Of a stretch of 64,000 nt of DNA, positions 1-14,414 are shown in pieces. Location: the NCBI RefSeq assembly GCF_028476545.1, contig NW_026732287.1, positions 310,001-374,000 of the forward strand. Reading direction: 5' to 3'. Position numbers and translations under genes: made by a program. The number at the start of each line of letters is the position of its first letter. The stretch's first letter is position 1. This DNA is from Physella acuta (Eukaryota > Mollusca > Gastropoda > Physidae). Below the pieces are notes generated by a model. The model made no database searches and had not been told where the DNA came from. It was given only the letters and a program-made list of their open reading frames with translations.

Positions 1-541
1 TAAGTGTTAATACAATTGATTTCTTTTCTAAGTGTTAAAAGAGTTATCTAGCAACCGATCCAGTACAAATCCTGCGCTTTTTGTTAGTGAAAAAGCGCCC
101 CGACATCTTGGACAAAAAAGGTAGAGCGGATTTTAAACGTCACTAACTCATTTTTATCTTACACAATCGTAAAATACGCTCTAGTTCAATGGGTTTCTTT
201 TCTGAGTGATATCGGTTATTTATTCCTTAATCCAGTGTGAATTTTTCCGATTTTAGTCTTCGAAAAAGCGCCCCCTCCCCATCTACGAAAGCTGGAAAGC
301 GGTTTTTCCGGTCACTGTTTCTTAAAGATATATGTTTTACAGTTACACAATCAAGGTAGAAAACAGTTAAATCAGTATGCAAAGGCTCTCAGCCGTTAAA
401 TTTCTTTACTTTGACTGTTTATAATTCAAAACTGCAGCTTAAAATGAGCTTTTAATTTATTTTTTCTACCCCTTTTGGCGCCCCCCTAGGGTCGGCGCCC
501 GGGGCGGCCGCCCTCCCCGCCCTCCCCTAGCTACGCCTCTG
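1..541. mobile_element. hAT-like DNA transposon, right part
   Basis: The right end reads GCTACGCCTCTG, the mirror of the CAGAGGCGTAGC-type left end seen on other hAT-like copies here. The interior carries two diverged versions of a roughly 200-bp segment (around 20-130 and 190-310), each with a 'gcgcccc' stretch. GC-rich 'ggcgcccggggcggccgcc' precedes the end. The left end lies outside the window and no coding sequence is visible. Confidence 0.5.
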
Positions 542-543
542 CG

Positions 544-627
544 TCGAATTCACAAATTATGAATTACTGAAAAGTAGAAAAAACAACAACTAAATAGCGG
601 CGTATGATACACCGCGGGTCGGCTCGT
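544..627 (+). mobile_element. Helitron-like element, 3' fragment
   Basis: Matches the last 85 bases of the tandem elements at 17.4-18.8 kb: the 'gaattcacaaattatgaa' segment, the GC-rich stem-loop GCGGCGTA-tga-TACaCCGC and the terminal GGCTCG. It abuts the hAT-like right end at 541. Confidence 0.6.
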
Positions 628-1765
628 AAATTTATATTTCTCATATTATATTTCAAAAGCCTTCCGCACAGTATGCATAAAAAATAACATACAAATGTTA
701 AAATGTGAACAATCATTTTAATAAATTCACTTTCCACATGCCAGTTTTAGACATTTCTATGTTCATCGTACCTTGTTTGTACGTACAGTAATTTATCTGT
801 ATTTGCACATAAGTATATTTGTATGGGTGAAGTACTTGAAAAGTAGTAGCATATAGTAATACGTGTCTGCTGATGAAAGATTATGTAATACATACATTTT
901 AGTTAAGTCAAATATAGTCAAATCAAAAACAGACTACAATATAGTCCTACGTATTTATTTATTTATTTATTAGAGTTTACAGTGAATAAGTTTCATGTAC
1001 TTAGAAAGTACGAACAAAATATGATTGTATATCTGTTTTGTTTTAAACGGCCGTGGGTTTGATACTTCTTCTTCTTCTTTGTTCTTAATTTTAGTGTTGG
1101 AAGGCACCCCCCCCCCTCCATCACAATTAAGGATTACGTGTCAACTGGTTATGCGCCATGAGGCCATTGACTCCGATTTCAGCCTGCTTTTCTTTTTGGA
1201 TTTGCTTCCATAGCCTTTGTCCAACCAAGAACAAGCTACAAGGCAGCAGTTGTTTGATTTTGGAGTTGTCTCTCATAGAAGAGTGGCTGTCCCCAGCTAA
1301 TGAACCTCATCTGCCCGATGGACTTTTCGGTTTAGCAACCATGAGCTTTACCGACTCGACCACGCCGAACCCATGGTTTTCTTGTTTTCTCTTTGTCACT
1401 GATAAACAAAATATTAGATGGGATTTTCGTTTAATTATTTAATTCAGGTGTTTATTTTGGTAATTAAGTAGCCAGGGTCTCTACAGCATTTGTTTTGGAG
1501 GTGAAGTAGACTATGTAACTTATTACTTGCTGGTGGAGTAGAATGGGTCACTAATTAATTGATAGTTCAATAGGTTGGGTCTCTACTGAGATTCCGTAGG
1601 CGGTGCGGTAGACTGAGGTTCCTGACTTGTGAAGCTCGAGTAGAGTTTGTAAACCTTTCTACTGCAGACATACGATATGAAGATGAAGACGCCCTGCAAG
1701 CCATTTAGCACAATGGAGACATACCTATGGGCAAAGTATTTTAAAACATCAAGTATTTATGTAAC

Positions 1766-1766
<1 letters not shown>
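628..1766. other. Non-coding stretch, no gene seen
   Basis: AT-rich sequence with (TTTA)n near 950-970, (CTT)n near 1065 and a C-tract near 1108. The short open frames at 1025-1442 have no recognisable motif, and I see no exon of the neighbouring receptor gene. Confidence 0.5.

Positions 1767-1840
<74 letters not shown>
1767..1840. repeat. (TA)n microsatellite
   Basis: About 37 uninterrupted TA units. Confidence 0.95.
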
Positions 1841-1842
<2 letters not shown>

Positions 1843-1974
1843 TTATACATATGTATGTGTAAATTTATATTTTATATATGTACGCTAATCCATATTTATA
1901 AGTAAAATAATTATTAAATGTTCATGAATACGTTTTTACATCTATTTTTTTCTGTATGTATTTATCTCTTTCTT

Positions 1975-1977
<3 letters not shown>

Positions 1978-2063
<86 letters not shown>
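1978..2063. repeat. (CT)n-(TA)n compound microsatellite
   Basis: About 40 bases of CT followed by about 46 bases of TA. It lies directly downstream of the last recognisable receptor exon (minus strand), so it may have displaced or obscured the splice donor there. Confidence 0.95.
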
Positions 2064-2065
<2 letters not shown>

Positions 2066-5000
2066 TTAAAAACTAATATTACAACAACAAATTAAACCAC
2101 TGACAACAAACAACCTCAAAGCACTGACGTCCACTGCCCCATCGATGACCCCCAGCACCCAAAAGGCTCCTGTCATGGAGGACAACTTGGCGTAGACAAA
2201 CAGGTTCTTGCGGTCCTCACGTCTGTCGTTAGACTGGAGCAGAGCTACGCTGTGTATCTTCACCACCGTGATGGTGAAAAATACCAAGTTGCAGACGACA
2301 ACTAGCATTAGGGGCGCCACCATGGAAACTCCTGTTGATAATAATATCGCTTACAAGCTCAGCAAAATAAAAGATAAGGAATATTAAATTTACTAAGTGA
2401 TAGAATAAACCCAAATAATGTACACTTTCGAAGGTATGTTGAAGAAACTTAAAAGCATTGTAGGCTGTATGAAATACTTAGACTGAGATTTTGTTGTAAG
2501 ACATATTTTGTCTTGAAAATTTTATCCTAAAATATTTTGTGTTTACACATTTTGTCCTAGGGTTATTTCCTATAAATAATGTATAAAAACGTCAGCATAT
2601 AGCAACTCACCAACAAGAAACGGAGAATTCAAATAGCAGACGACATCACCATATCCAGTTGTTCTTCCTTGTGTTTTGATTAATGACGTCACGATCACAG
2701 TAATAACAACGACCAATGGCAAAATGAAGGAGGAAACTATTTGCCGAATCAACTCCAAGGTCTGGTCACGTTGGTTCAGGGTGTAGTTTGGGATGTTGAT
2801 AGCGGTGAAGACCCTGAACATCTGGAAGCTACAGATGAACGTCCACGTGAACATCCACAGCCACAGGAAATGGGTGGAGACACCAACAGCTGTACACAGC
2901 CAGCTGGGGCCGGATCTGGGAAAAACAATTTTTTTTTTTAATTTAACATTTTTAACAATTAATTTTAAAAAACAACCAACATCAAGATCATTGAAAGTAT
3001 AATTGAAATAATTAGTATTTTGTCATTTTTTATGTAACGGTAATGTTTTTTGCTTTAGCTTTTAAGGAAAATCTAATGTAACCAACTCTGACACATCTAC
3101 ATATGTGACGTATCTAAAATGACACACTCACATATGTGACGTAGCTAAAACTGACACACTTACATATGCAACGTGGCTAACAAATGACACACTTACATAT
3201 GTGACGTAGCTAACATGACCCACTCACATACTTGACGTAGCTAAAACTGACACACTTACATATGTGACGTAGCCAACAATGAAGCGTGTGCCAGCAGAAG
3301 ACTCCCAGACAGAAACATATTTCTCTTGCCTGCTCTGCTCCGTAGCACAGGAAACAGACTGTAGGTCAGTAGAGTCGCCAGAAGACACGTCATGGAAACA
3401 GACATCACAACCAGAGTCAGGATATACTCAACTGTCCAGCCATAACGTTGTCCAGACCTTTTGGAACTGGTCAAGCTGTCCACTAGAGTGAGCTTTGTGT
3501 CCAGCAGTTGACGGCAGACGTTGAGCACGTCGTCTCCGTCAAGCGCCAACATGTTCAGCTCACTGAATTCCGAGAAAGTGATTCTCGTCCCCACAAGATC
3601 CAGCTCTATATTTATCTTAGGCGGTGCTCTGGTCTCGTCCACTTCAATGGTGTAGGACGTTTTGTTATAGCTCACATAGTTACACAACAGAAGGTTGGAA
3701 ATTTTAATGAAAATTTTCCAAAATTGTAGGATATGCGCGTGAAGTTTTGTATCGAATGTTTGTGAAAAAGTAATTTCTTCGCTACACGAATAATTTTTAA
3801 CCTGTGCCCAATATCTACAAGATAAGCTGTTCTTGGGTTCACTGACCATGATGACTGGGTCCAAAAAGACGTGATCTGTTTGTTCAACTTCCAGTTGCAT
3901 TGATTTGTTGATGAACTTTTGTACGATCGTGTTTTCTATCTCGTCCCGTGAGACTTGAGTCTTGGACAAAATGGTTGCATCCACCCAGAAAACGATGGGA
4001 TAGTTCAGGTCAGTTTGCTTGTCAGTGGTTGGGTCAATGTTGTGGTCAGTGTTGTGGTCAGTGTTGTTGTCAGTGTTGTTGTCAGTGTTGTGGTCAGTGT
4101 TGTGGTCAGTGTTGTGGTCAGTGTTGTGTTTAACTATGATGCCTCTATGTAGCTTCCATCCCTGGCTTACAGATGATAAGATTTCTTCTAACTGTAGACA
4201 CAATTAGTAAAATAGCTATCTTTCACAATTTATGCATTTCTAAAAAATTTAAACACAAAAAATACGTTAAATAAACTAACTGGTCGAAATATGGAAATGC
4301 AATGTATGTTAAAAACCAGATGTTTACTTTATTTCTAAACGGTGCTACCACTTTGGAAACTGTAACGTTATTGATGGAGTGATTCAGTCTTTTCAGGTCA
4401 GGCACCAGCCAAATCTTCAGCCTGTAGCCAAGTCCTCTGAACTGTGGAATTGCTGTAGTACATGTTCCATTGTATAATAATTTACCTGGAGTACATTGTA
4501 GTTGTTGGCATTCACCCTGAAGGTTGGACAACAAAATGGATTGTATTCGGAGCTTTGTCAATACAATTATCGTCTTTAAAAAATGTAAAACTTTTATAAT
4601 GACAAGCTTTTAAATGCACTAAAAATAACAAAACAAAACAACAAACTCACTCTTTTAAAAAAAAGCGAGAACTCATGAGCGACCAAAGCTTTTTTTAAAA
4701 ATAAACCGGGAGTGATCTCCCATAAACTTTCTCGAATATCCTTATATAAAACAACAGGGGATGGGAACTCGGGATATAGTTATGATTTTTAATCCATTTT
4801 AAATACTTAAAATTTTTAAAATAGAATAGAATCTCATAGAAAAAAACATTGCGCACCAAGCGAACGCCAAAACAAAATGTGCATAATAGTGCGGAATATT
4901 ATTAGTATTTTATAAATTTACAAGAGTTTTTTGAGAAATAGGAAATAGCGTAAATTACTACTTCCGGTCAACGGAAATTACTAAAAATTTGATAGAAGGT

Positions 5001-8000
5001 AGAGGATTAGATATTTCACTTACGTGTGAAATTTCATTTATCTATCTGAAATAGTACTCAAGTTATAGGCTTTGAAAAATTCAAAGTGCAAAAAATACCA
5101 CTTCCGGTTATCAGAAATCGCTCAAAAGTTGATATGGATCTACGATTTTGATAAAATACATATATATGAAATTTCATCAACCTAGCTGTAACGGTACTTA
5201 AGTTATCGTGTTTACACACACACACATACACTCACACTCACACCACAGACACACAGACATACGGACAAGATTGCAAAATTATGTTTTTCCGTATCAGTGA
5301 GGTGTAAAACGTCGAGATTACAAATCTCGATTAAAAAAGCGTGATGTCATTTATGGAAGACCCCCTATGTTTAGAACAGTCATCTAAAAACTGACACTAT
5401 GTTCAGTCTGAGTTGGGTATCCACCCCCCACCTCACCACCACAATTGTGTAGAGAGACATTAATGTCACACCTAGGTATACGCTGGGTTGGATAATTGAC
5501 CTAAAGTGGCCGCACAGTGGTGAATGAAGTAGAACCCCTCCTACCCCCCCCCCCCCCCCCCCAAACCACCCCGAACTGATCTGTTAAGTACATGTAGAAA
5601 AACGCGTTATGATGTACCAAAGTACCATGTCGCCAGAAAATTAGCTTTTTAAACGTAAAACTCTGTGAATATTGTTTTTGTAATTACCAGTAAAAAAGGT
5701 GTTTGATCAATACAGTGATCTAACCCTACCTATCACTATGTTAAAAATGATCTATGAAGAACACAAAGAAGCAGTAGTTAATTATAAATATATGATTTGA
5801 ACTAAAAGACCATTATTTAGTTAAATGTAGGCTGTTATTCCGAATGTTTTACTAATAAGTCGAAAAGCGTGGTTTTATACCAACTCTGATTTTAAAAACT
5901 TTCATTATGCTGTAATACTTTAGCATTTATGATGATTATCAAATTCTGATTATAGACAAAAACACTTTGTAAACACGAATAGTGTTAAACAATTTCATTA
6001 TATTCTAAAGTAATTATTTATTTGTTTTGACGTTTATAATAAAACTAGACTACCCGTCATCCGTTGGATAACTGTGGGTTTCAGGGGTCATCCATCAAAA
6101 AACATTACGTCTGTCACTCATAGGCGTAGCGACCCTTCCCGGCGCCCTGGGACAAACTTTTCGATTTGAACCCCCCCCCCCGCAAGATTTCGATTTGCAC
6201 CTCCCCCCTCAAACGTTTGATGTGCATCCCCCCTCAAGATTTCGATTTGCACCCCCCCCCCCCCCTCAAACTTTCGATTTGCACCCCCCTCAACCTTTCA
6301 ATTTATTTTTTCAACCCATTTTGGCGCCCCCTAAGGTCGGCGCCCGGGGAAATATGTCGTCCCCCCTCACTAAGCTACTGCAGTGTCACTTATCGTCACA
6401 CAAAAACAGACCCCACATTCAAAAATATGTTTTTTATCTTTTAAAAACACCGAAAACACCGATTTTGGACTATCCCTTCATATACTGACGTCACAGGTGA
6501 TCTACTAAACTCAACTTCACCTGCCCAGTGTCCCGCCAAGTCTCAGACAACATGTTTTATCGTTTAAAAAACGATTCCAGCCGAGCATGTCTCTGACCAC
6601 GCTATCCCTTCATATGCTTAGGACAAAGAAACAGATGAACTCTACTTCACCTGCCCTGTATCCCGCCAAGTTCAGATAGGCAACTTTTTCATTCACATCT
6701 AAAAAATAAAATAAAAATTGAAAAAAAAATATCATTGACGTATTGGTTTAGAACCTGTGCCACCCGCATGAGAGCCGATTACACTAACAACTTTGTATTT
6801 TTAGTCGTGTCGTGACGAATGAATTTTTATACTATAGTTTAATACTTTGAGTCTCCTTATTCAACTTGATTTACGCGCATAGATCTAGATCTAAGTCTAG
6901 TAGTAGTAACTTTTAAATTAAACTTTAGCTTAAATTAGCCAAACAAAGATTTATATAAAATAAAGAAGGTCTGAAATTGTCTAGATCTAGATAGAATTAT
7001 CTAGATCTAGATTCTACGACTCGTTTGCTTAAGTCTTAAGTCTAGAATCTAGTATTTGCGTAACTCTTGCTAGATCTAGAATCTAGATCTTGATAGATAA
7101 ATAACAAAGATTTATATAAAGTATTTAAGGACTAAAAATGTATTATGATTATAAAATGGATTGTATTTTTATTTAATTAATCTTTGATATGTATCTAACT
7201 AATCTTTTGTTTGACCTAGATTCTAGATCTAGATCTATAAATAACTTGCTTGGTCACATGATATTTTTAGATCTATAAATAACTTTGTTGGTCAGATTGT
7301 AGAGAAATTTAATGTAAAACTAAATGAAAAAGACAGTTGAAAATTTATATTAGTGTTGGAACGTAATAAAAACAGCAAACGGACGTATTGTTAAAGTTAT
7401 GGCCGACAGAAAATTAGATTTAGAACGCGTTAAACTTTTGAATGGGCCTATGATGGAAGCCGCCATTTTATTGTACTAAAAAGTAAACAAAAAACTGTGA
7501 CTTCACGGTTCCGTCGAGTCTAGTGGTTTTTTAATCTTTTTAAAAAAATGTGATTAATCTACCTATGAATAAATCAATAAATTAATTAACGTCTTTAAAT
7601 AAATGTGTGATTAACAGTCTGTCTGCAATCAAAAATTGTTTTCTACCTACATACTATTTTACAGCCCCCCATATAAAGCAGTTTCCTTACAGTAAGAAAT
7701 TAGACAAACAAACAAAAAAAAAATTCAAACATGTAAAAAAAACTTGAGTTTTAGTAGTATATAGATAGATGTAGAGATATATACATATTCATATTAAGAG
7801 AGTGATTATTTCCCCTATTTCACTTGTCTTAAATAATTTTCCAGGAATTATTATGTAAGAAACGTTTTTTTACAAAAATTACAAAACAGATTGTGTTACG
7901 TTCATTGTTTTTGGTTGTAGTGTGTGTATATTTTAAGCGCAATTTCAATTCTGGAGAATTGCGTTTATTGACTCGTCATTTCTGGGAATGGATGGATGAA

Positions 8001-9085
8001 TGAATGTATGGATGTATGTGTGTCCGCAGCTTTAAGTCGTATCTCCTCCTCAACGAAGCAATATCGATGACTAGTTTTAAAAGCAATTATGTTAAGCAAG
8101 TTACGAGGATGAACATAGGCTAAAATAATTCCTGGTTTCTTTCATGGATTTCCCGAAAAAGCCAAAAAACCTCGAAAAAATGCAGTATTTGGCCCATATC
8201 TCGGCAACCAGACCACTTAGCGACTTGAAACATGTACCAATCGATTTCTGCCATAATTTAGAACAATATTGCCGAAGAAAGTTTTCAAAAATATCCTTTC
8301 GTTCGGTCACAAAAAAATTTTTAAACTTACATTATACATAATACACTACAGTACTATATAGCAATATATAGATATCTATTTTTCGCTATGTTTCAAGTCG
8401 CTAAGTGGTCTGGTTGCCAAGATATGGGCCAAAAACTGCATTTTTTTTTCGAGGTTTTTTTTGGCTTTTCTGGGAAATCCAGGAAGGAATTCCGGGAATT
8501 TGTTTGGTCCACTATCCTCGTCGGAACTTCGTTAACATATTTGCTTTTGGAACTAGTCCTCGATATTGCTTCGTTGAGGAGGAGATACGACTTAAAGCTG
8601 CGGACACACATTCACAGAAAAGACGAGTTAATAAACGCAATTCTCCAGAATGGAAATTGCGCTAATCTCCAGAAAAAAAGTAAACGCTTATTAAAAATAA
8701 AGTATAGGGTTCCGCTTCTTATTTAGTTCTAAATGTTATTAATATATGCCTGTCTAGGCGTGCAGTCTAGTAGAAAGCGTTGAAGTTTCTGTTTAAAAAA
8801 TTTAATTGGGTCTGTGTAATTGACGTTTAGCGTCCGAATGTAGGAATAAGGTCTTGGTTATAGATGTAATTTTTAGCCTTATTCTATCAGGAAATGCGCT
8901 CTTTATCTTCTGATCCTAGGAGCGCGTTTTAGGTGTGAAATCTACGACTATATTTAGCATGAATGCGTTTAGGTCTAATTAGGTCTATTACTTCCAGTTA
9001 CCTGAAATTGCTAAAATGTTTAATAGAAAACTAAAAAAAATGTAACATAGGAAACGTGAAACGGTACTCAAGTTATCGTGTTGAC

Positions 9086-9173
<88 letters not shown>

Positions 9174-10168
9174 CCAGATTGACAGTCCTGTGATACGGAT
9201 CCTAGACATGGAAAACATCAGAGGTAACAACCAAATGCAATCAGGCTTTCATCTACAGGTACCTAATGAGTTTAGTAAAAACAAAATGGCAAGAGAAGGC
9301 AAGGGAGGGGTGAACACAATAAGAAACTCCGGTATTTGGCTTAAGATTATTTTTCTTTTTTTTTTGTCTGTTCCATCTAAGTTGATTTGTCTCTTGTCTT
9401 TTTGTAATAGTATGTTATAGTAATATAAACAGGATGTTGTACGTAATTGCTTTGACTAACATAGGATTTTACTTGTCATCCTGATACTTGTTGTAAACAG
9501 ATGGATCAACCAATGCGAAATATTATGCAATTGGTAGTACTAAAATAGAATAGTTTGACCTAGACAGAACCAGCATGATAACAGGAAAATCTCAGGAAAT
9601 ATCTCAGACAGGAAATATCTCAGACAAAATATCTCATGGGCAAATGAACTAAGGACTAATGATATCAAGGACAAATGATCTCACGGACAAAACATACCAG
9701 GACAAAATATATCAGGACAAATGATGTCATGGACAAATTAATGATCTCAGACAAAATTTGCGTTTAGGCTTGCGATTGTGTTTGCGTTGTGTTTATGTTT
9801 ACGTTTCTGTTTGTGTTTGCGTTTGTGTTTGATTTTGTAATTTCGTTAGTGTTTGCATGTTTGTTTGTGTTTACGTCGTGTTTTCTTTTCTGTTTGCGTT
9901 TATGTTTGTGTTTGCGTTTGCATTTGTGTTTGCGTTTATGTTTGTGTTTGCGTTTTTGTTTGCGTTAGCTTATGTGTTTGTTTTTGGGTTTCGCTTTGTG
10001 TTTTCGTTTTTACTATGGTTGAGGTTGGTTAATTCGAAAGGCAATATATTTCCTAAAGCCGGGCAATGGCGGGTATATACTGCTTAATAAACACACAAGT
10101 CATGGTCCTTTAATGTTTACTGATATTTTTTTCACAGAGGCCAGTGCAGGGCCTGGCCGGGACGGCTA

Positions 10169-10235
<67 letters not shown>

Positions 10236-13200
10236 AATGCGAACTGTTACTTAGATTAAAAGTCTTACAGTAACATAAAGCTTACGTTAGAAAAAAAAGT
10301 GCTACCTCAGTAGAGACAACCTGAACCTGACTTTTTAAAAATCATCCTGTACAAAACTTACATCCGGAGACGTCCAGTAACTGGCCTCACAATGACCGCG
10401 ATGAAAGAAACTCTTTGCTGTCGATTTTGTTTCAAACGTTGGACTCTGGTCGAAGTTGAGTAGAATATTTAGAGGATACGGCTGTATTGGCGGTTCTTGG
10501 GGGTTCTCCGGCTGGCCCTGACACACCCCATAGTGTGGCCATGTTTTCTGCTCTCGTCAAGATGTTATTTATTAAATGTAAAGTAGGTTTAAAAAATGTC
10601 AAACAGGGAAGGAATGGATTAAATACATAATGTATTTGTATAATTTAGATAAGCTTTGACATCTCCAAGGCTTAGGAACTTGTAAAAGTCATATGGAGGT
10701 CTAAAGTCGTGTGGAGGTCTAAAGTCATGTGGAGGTCTAAAGTCATTTGGAGGTCTAAAGTCATGTGGAGGCCTAAAGTCATGTGGAGGTCTAAAGTCAT
10801 GTGGAGGTCTAAAGTCATGTGGAGGTCTAAAGTCATGTGGAGGTCTAAAGTCATGTGTAGGTCTAAAGTCATGTGGAGGTCTAAAGTCATGTGGAGGTCT
10901 AAAGTCATGTGGAGGTCTAAAGTCATGTGGAGGTCTAAAGTCATGTGGAGGTCTAAAGTCATGTGGAGGTCTAAAGTCATGTGGAGGTCTTAAGTCATGT
11001 GGAGGTCTAAAGTCATGTGGAGGCCTAAAGTCATGTGGAGGTCTAAAGTCATGTGGAGGTCTAAAGTCATGTGGAGGCCTAAAGTCATGTGGAGGTCTAA
11101 AGTCATGTGGAGGTCTAAAGTCATGTGGAGGTCTAAAGTCATGTGGAGGTCTAAAGTCATGTGGAGGTCTAAAGTCATGTGGAGGTCTAAAGTCATGTGG
11201 AGGTCTAAAGTCATGTGGAGGTCTAAAGTCATGAGGAGGTCTAAAGTCATGTGGAGGTCTAAAGTCATGTGGAGGTCTAAAGTCATGTGGAGGTCTAAAG
11301 TCATGTGGAGGTCTAAAGTCATGTGGAGGTCTAAAGTCATGTGGATGTCTAAAGTCATGTTGATGTCTAAAGTCATGTGGAGGTCTAAAGTCATGTGGAG
11401 GTCTAAAGTCATGTTGATGTCTAAAGTCATGTGGAGGTCTAAAGTCATGTGGAGGCCTAAAGTCATGTGGATGTCTAAAGTCATGTGGAGGTCTAAAGTC
11501 ATGTGGAGGCCTAAAGTCATGTGGAGGTCTATAATTAAGCCGATGTCAGGACCATCTGATTTTTAATCTAACAGGTAGGAAGTGTATTACCAGCAATGTC
11601 GACCCGTCTGTCACGTACTTGTTTTAATCCACGTACCCATCAGATCTAGTTTTAAGAAATAAATAAATGATATGAAAAATATGTTTGAATGTATTTTATA
11701 CCATGTCACATATCCCACAAAATAGATTGGTGTATGATTTAGGCGGATCATTGCTGTACACCATGTAAGAATTTCCTCGTATTTCCTGACAGGCCGCCCA
11801 GACGTCTTGGTCAACTTCGTCAGACGTATTGCACCCGCCGGCAGTCAGAGCCCTGTAGAAAACGACATAGTTATTATTATTGAAGGAGTAAGCACTCACC
11901 TCTTGTAAGATCGTACAGCTCATTAAGTTTGACATACAGTAACCTTGCCGCTTGTACTTGCCTGGACTGCTTGGGATAGCATTCCACTAACGTGGGACGT
12001 TGATGGAGTAGCTGCATTACCTTACACGGTTTACCACTACCGGTGTAGGCGAGCTTAAAGAGCTCATCTGGGCTAGTTGCCGTGAACACTGGCATGTAGT
12101 CTAGACATTTCATGTCAATAGTTGCTGCTTCAAACTAAAAAAAAAAAGGTTAAGGATAAGGATAAGGTTAAGGTGAGGTTGATACACATCGGAACAAACC
12201 GAACAACCACACAAACTCACAACTCCACAGCCCCACAATCACATAACACATAACACCATAGCCACACAGCTACACACCCACACAGCCACACAACCCCACT
12301 ATCACAACCACAACCCAACAACACAACCCTAACCTCATTTGTTCTGATGTAAATTTAATATGTGTAAATCATCTACCACGTACAGGGAAGTTATTTGCAT
12401 AATTTTATCAGGCAAAATTTAAATAATTTTAAGGATAAAACTGTGTGTGGATTTTTTAGCGCAATTTCCATTCTGGAGAATTGCGTTTATTAACCCGTCA
12501 TTTCTGGATGGATGGATGGATGAATGTGTGTCCGCAGCTTTAAGTCGTATCTCCTCCTCAACGAAGCAATATCGATGACTAGTTCCAAAAGCAATTATGT
12601 TAAGCCAGTTACGAGGATGAACATAGGCCATAAAAATTCCGGGTTTCTTTCATGGATTTCCCGTAAAAGCCAAAAAACCTCGAACAAATTCAGTTTTTGC
12701 TACATATCTAGGCAACCAGACCACTTAGCGACTTGAAACATTTACCAATCGATTCCTGCCATAATTTAAACCAATATTGCCGAAGAAAGTTTTCAAAAAT
12801 ATCCTTTCGTTCGGTCACAAAAAATTAATTAATAATTTTTAAACTGAGCGTCTTGTAGGTTTTTAGCGCAAAAGCTGAGGATCGAAAGGATTTTAATGAG
12901 CGGAGGTTCGAAAGGATTTTTTAAATTTTTCCCCCTTTTTTTCGACTGATACGGGAGGCTACTCTCCCATTTTTTTTCGACTGATACGGGAGGCTAGTTT
13001 CTATTTTGTTTTGAATTATTAAAACTACTTGTGTTTTGCATTATTTATTTGCTGAATATATGATTTATCTCGATTTAATTTACTTATTAATTCAAACGTT
13101 ATTTTTGTACCCTATTAATAAGCTGAGGTTCGAAAGGATTTTACCATAGCGAATGAGCGGAGGTTCGAAAGGATTTTTTTTAAAATCTCGTTAATAAATA

Positions 13201-14346
13201 TTTTTTCTATTTTGTTTTGAATTATTAAAACTACTTGTGTTGCATTATTTATTTGCTCAATATATGATTTATCTCGATTTAATTTACTTATTAAATCAAA
13301 CTTTATTTTTGTACCCTATTAATAAGCTGAGGTTCGATATAAGGAAATTGCGCTAAAATTGTCACTAGACTTTTTAATTAACTTGTTTCTTTAAACTTTA
13401 CGTTAATTAAAACGTTCAGTTGCAAAATGAACACGGTACCATTTCGCTCACAAGCCGATACGCATGAAGACGCGCTTGATTCTATTTAATGCACGATTAT
13501 AGTAGCCCGTCGTATCCACAGGGCCGGCGCTACCTATAGGGCGAACTAGGCGGTCGCTTAGGGCGATATCGATAGGGGGCGCTAAAATGTGTAATCGCCA
13601 TTATTAAAATGTACATAATAATTAATAATTTTTATATATTAAATAAACTATAGACAGAGTAATAATCAAAGGCGTAGCAGTCTATTTCGATGCCCAGAAC
13701 GAACTATCAATTTTGCGCCCCTCCTCAAATTAGGCCTATATTTAGTTATTCGCGTTGGTGAAAATGCGCCCCCCTCCACCTCCATCATTTGGAAAGGTCG
13801 GGACGCTTTTTACGTCACACTGCATTTTAATTTTGGTATCTCACAATTGATGTCGAAAACAATTAATTAAGTCCGTAATGCTAAGTAGCAGTCTATGTTC
13901 TTTACTTTTATTGTATACTAGACTACCCGTCATCCGTTGGATAACTGTGGGTTTCGGGGGTCATCCATAAAAAACATCACGTCTGTCACTCAGAGGCGTA
14001 GCGACCCTTCCGGGTGCCCGGGGACAAACTTTTCGATTTGAACCCCCCCCCCCGCAAGATTTCGAATCTTTTGATGTAACCCCACCCCCCCCCCCATCTC
14101 AGGATTTCGAATTGCACCCCCCCTCAAACTTTCGATTTGCACCCCCCTCAGCCATTCAATTTATTTTTCCAACCCATTTTGGCGCCCCCTAAGGTCGGCG
14201 CCCGGGAACATATGCCCCTCCCCCCACCCCACTCGCTACGCTACTGCAGTATCACTTATCGTCACAAAAAACAGACCCCACATTCAAAAATACGTTTTTT
14301 ATCTTTTAAAAACACCGAAAAACCGATTTCGGACCATCCGTTCCTA

Positions 14347-14414
<68 letters not shown>

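Noticed and set aside
1677-1862. Open frames of alternating Tyr-Ile over TA tracts (also 14.3, 17.3, 31.8, 33.8, 37.8 kb)
   Set aside because: Translation artefacts of (TA)n.
8101-8726. Overlapping 65-112 codon frames around 8.1-8.7 kb
   Set aside because: They lie in the arms of the foldback element and recur, interrupted, in copies 2 and 3.
10672-11566. Long open frames on both strands over the 18-bp array
   Set aside because: They come from a repeat whose length is a multiple of three without stops; no signal, start context or non-repeat domain.
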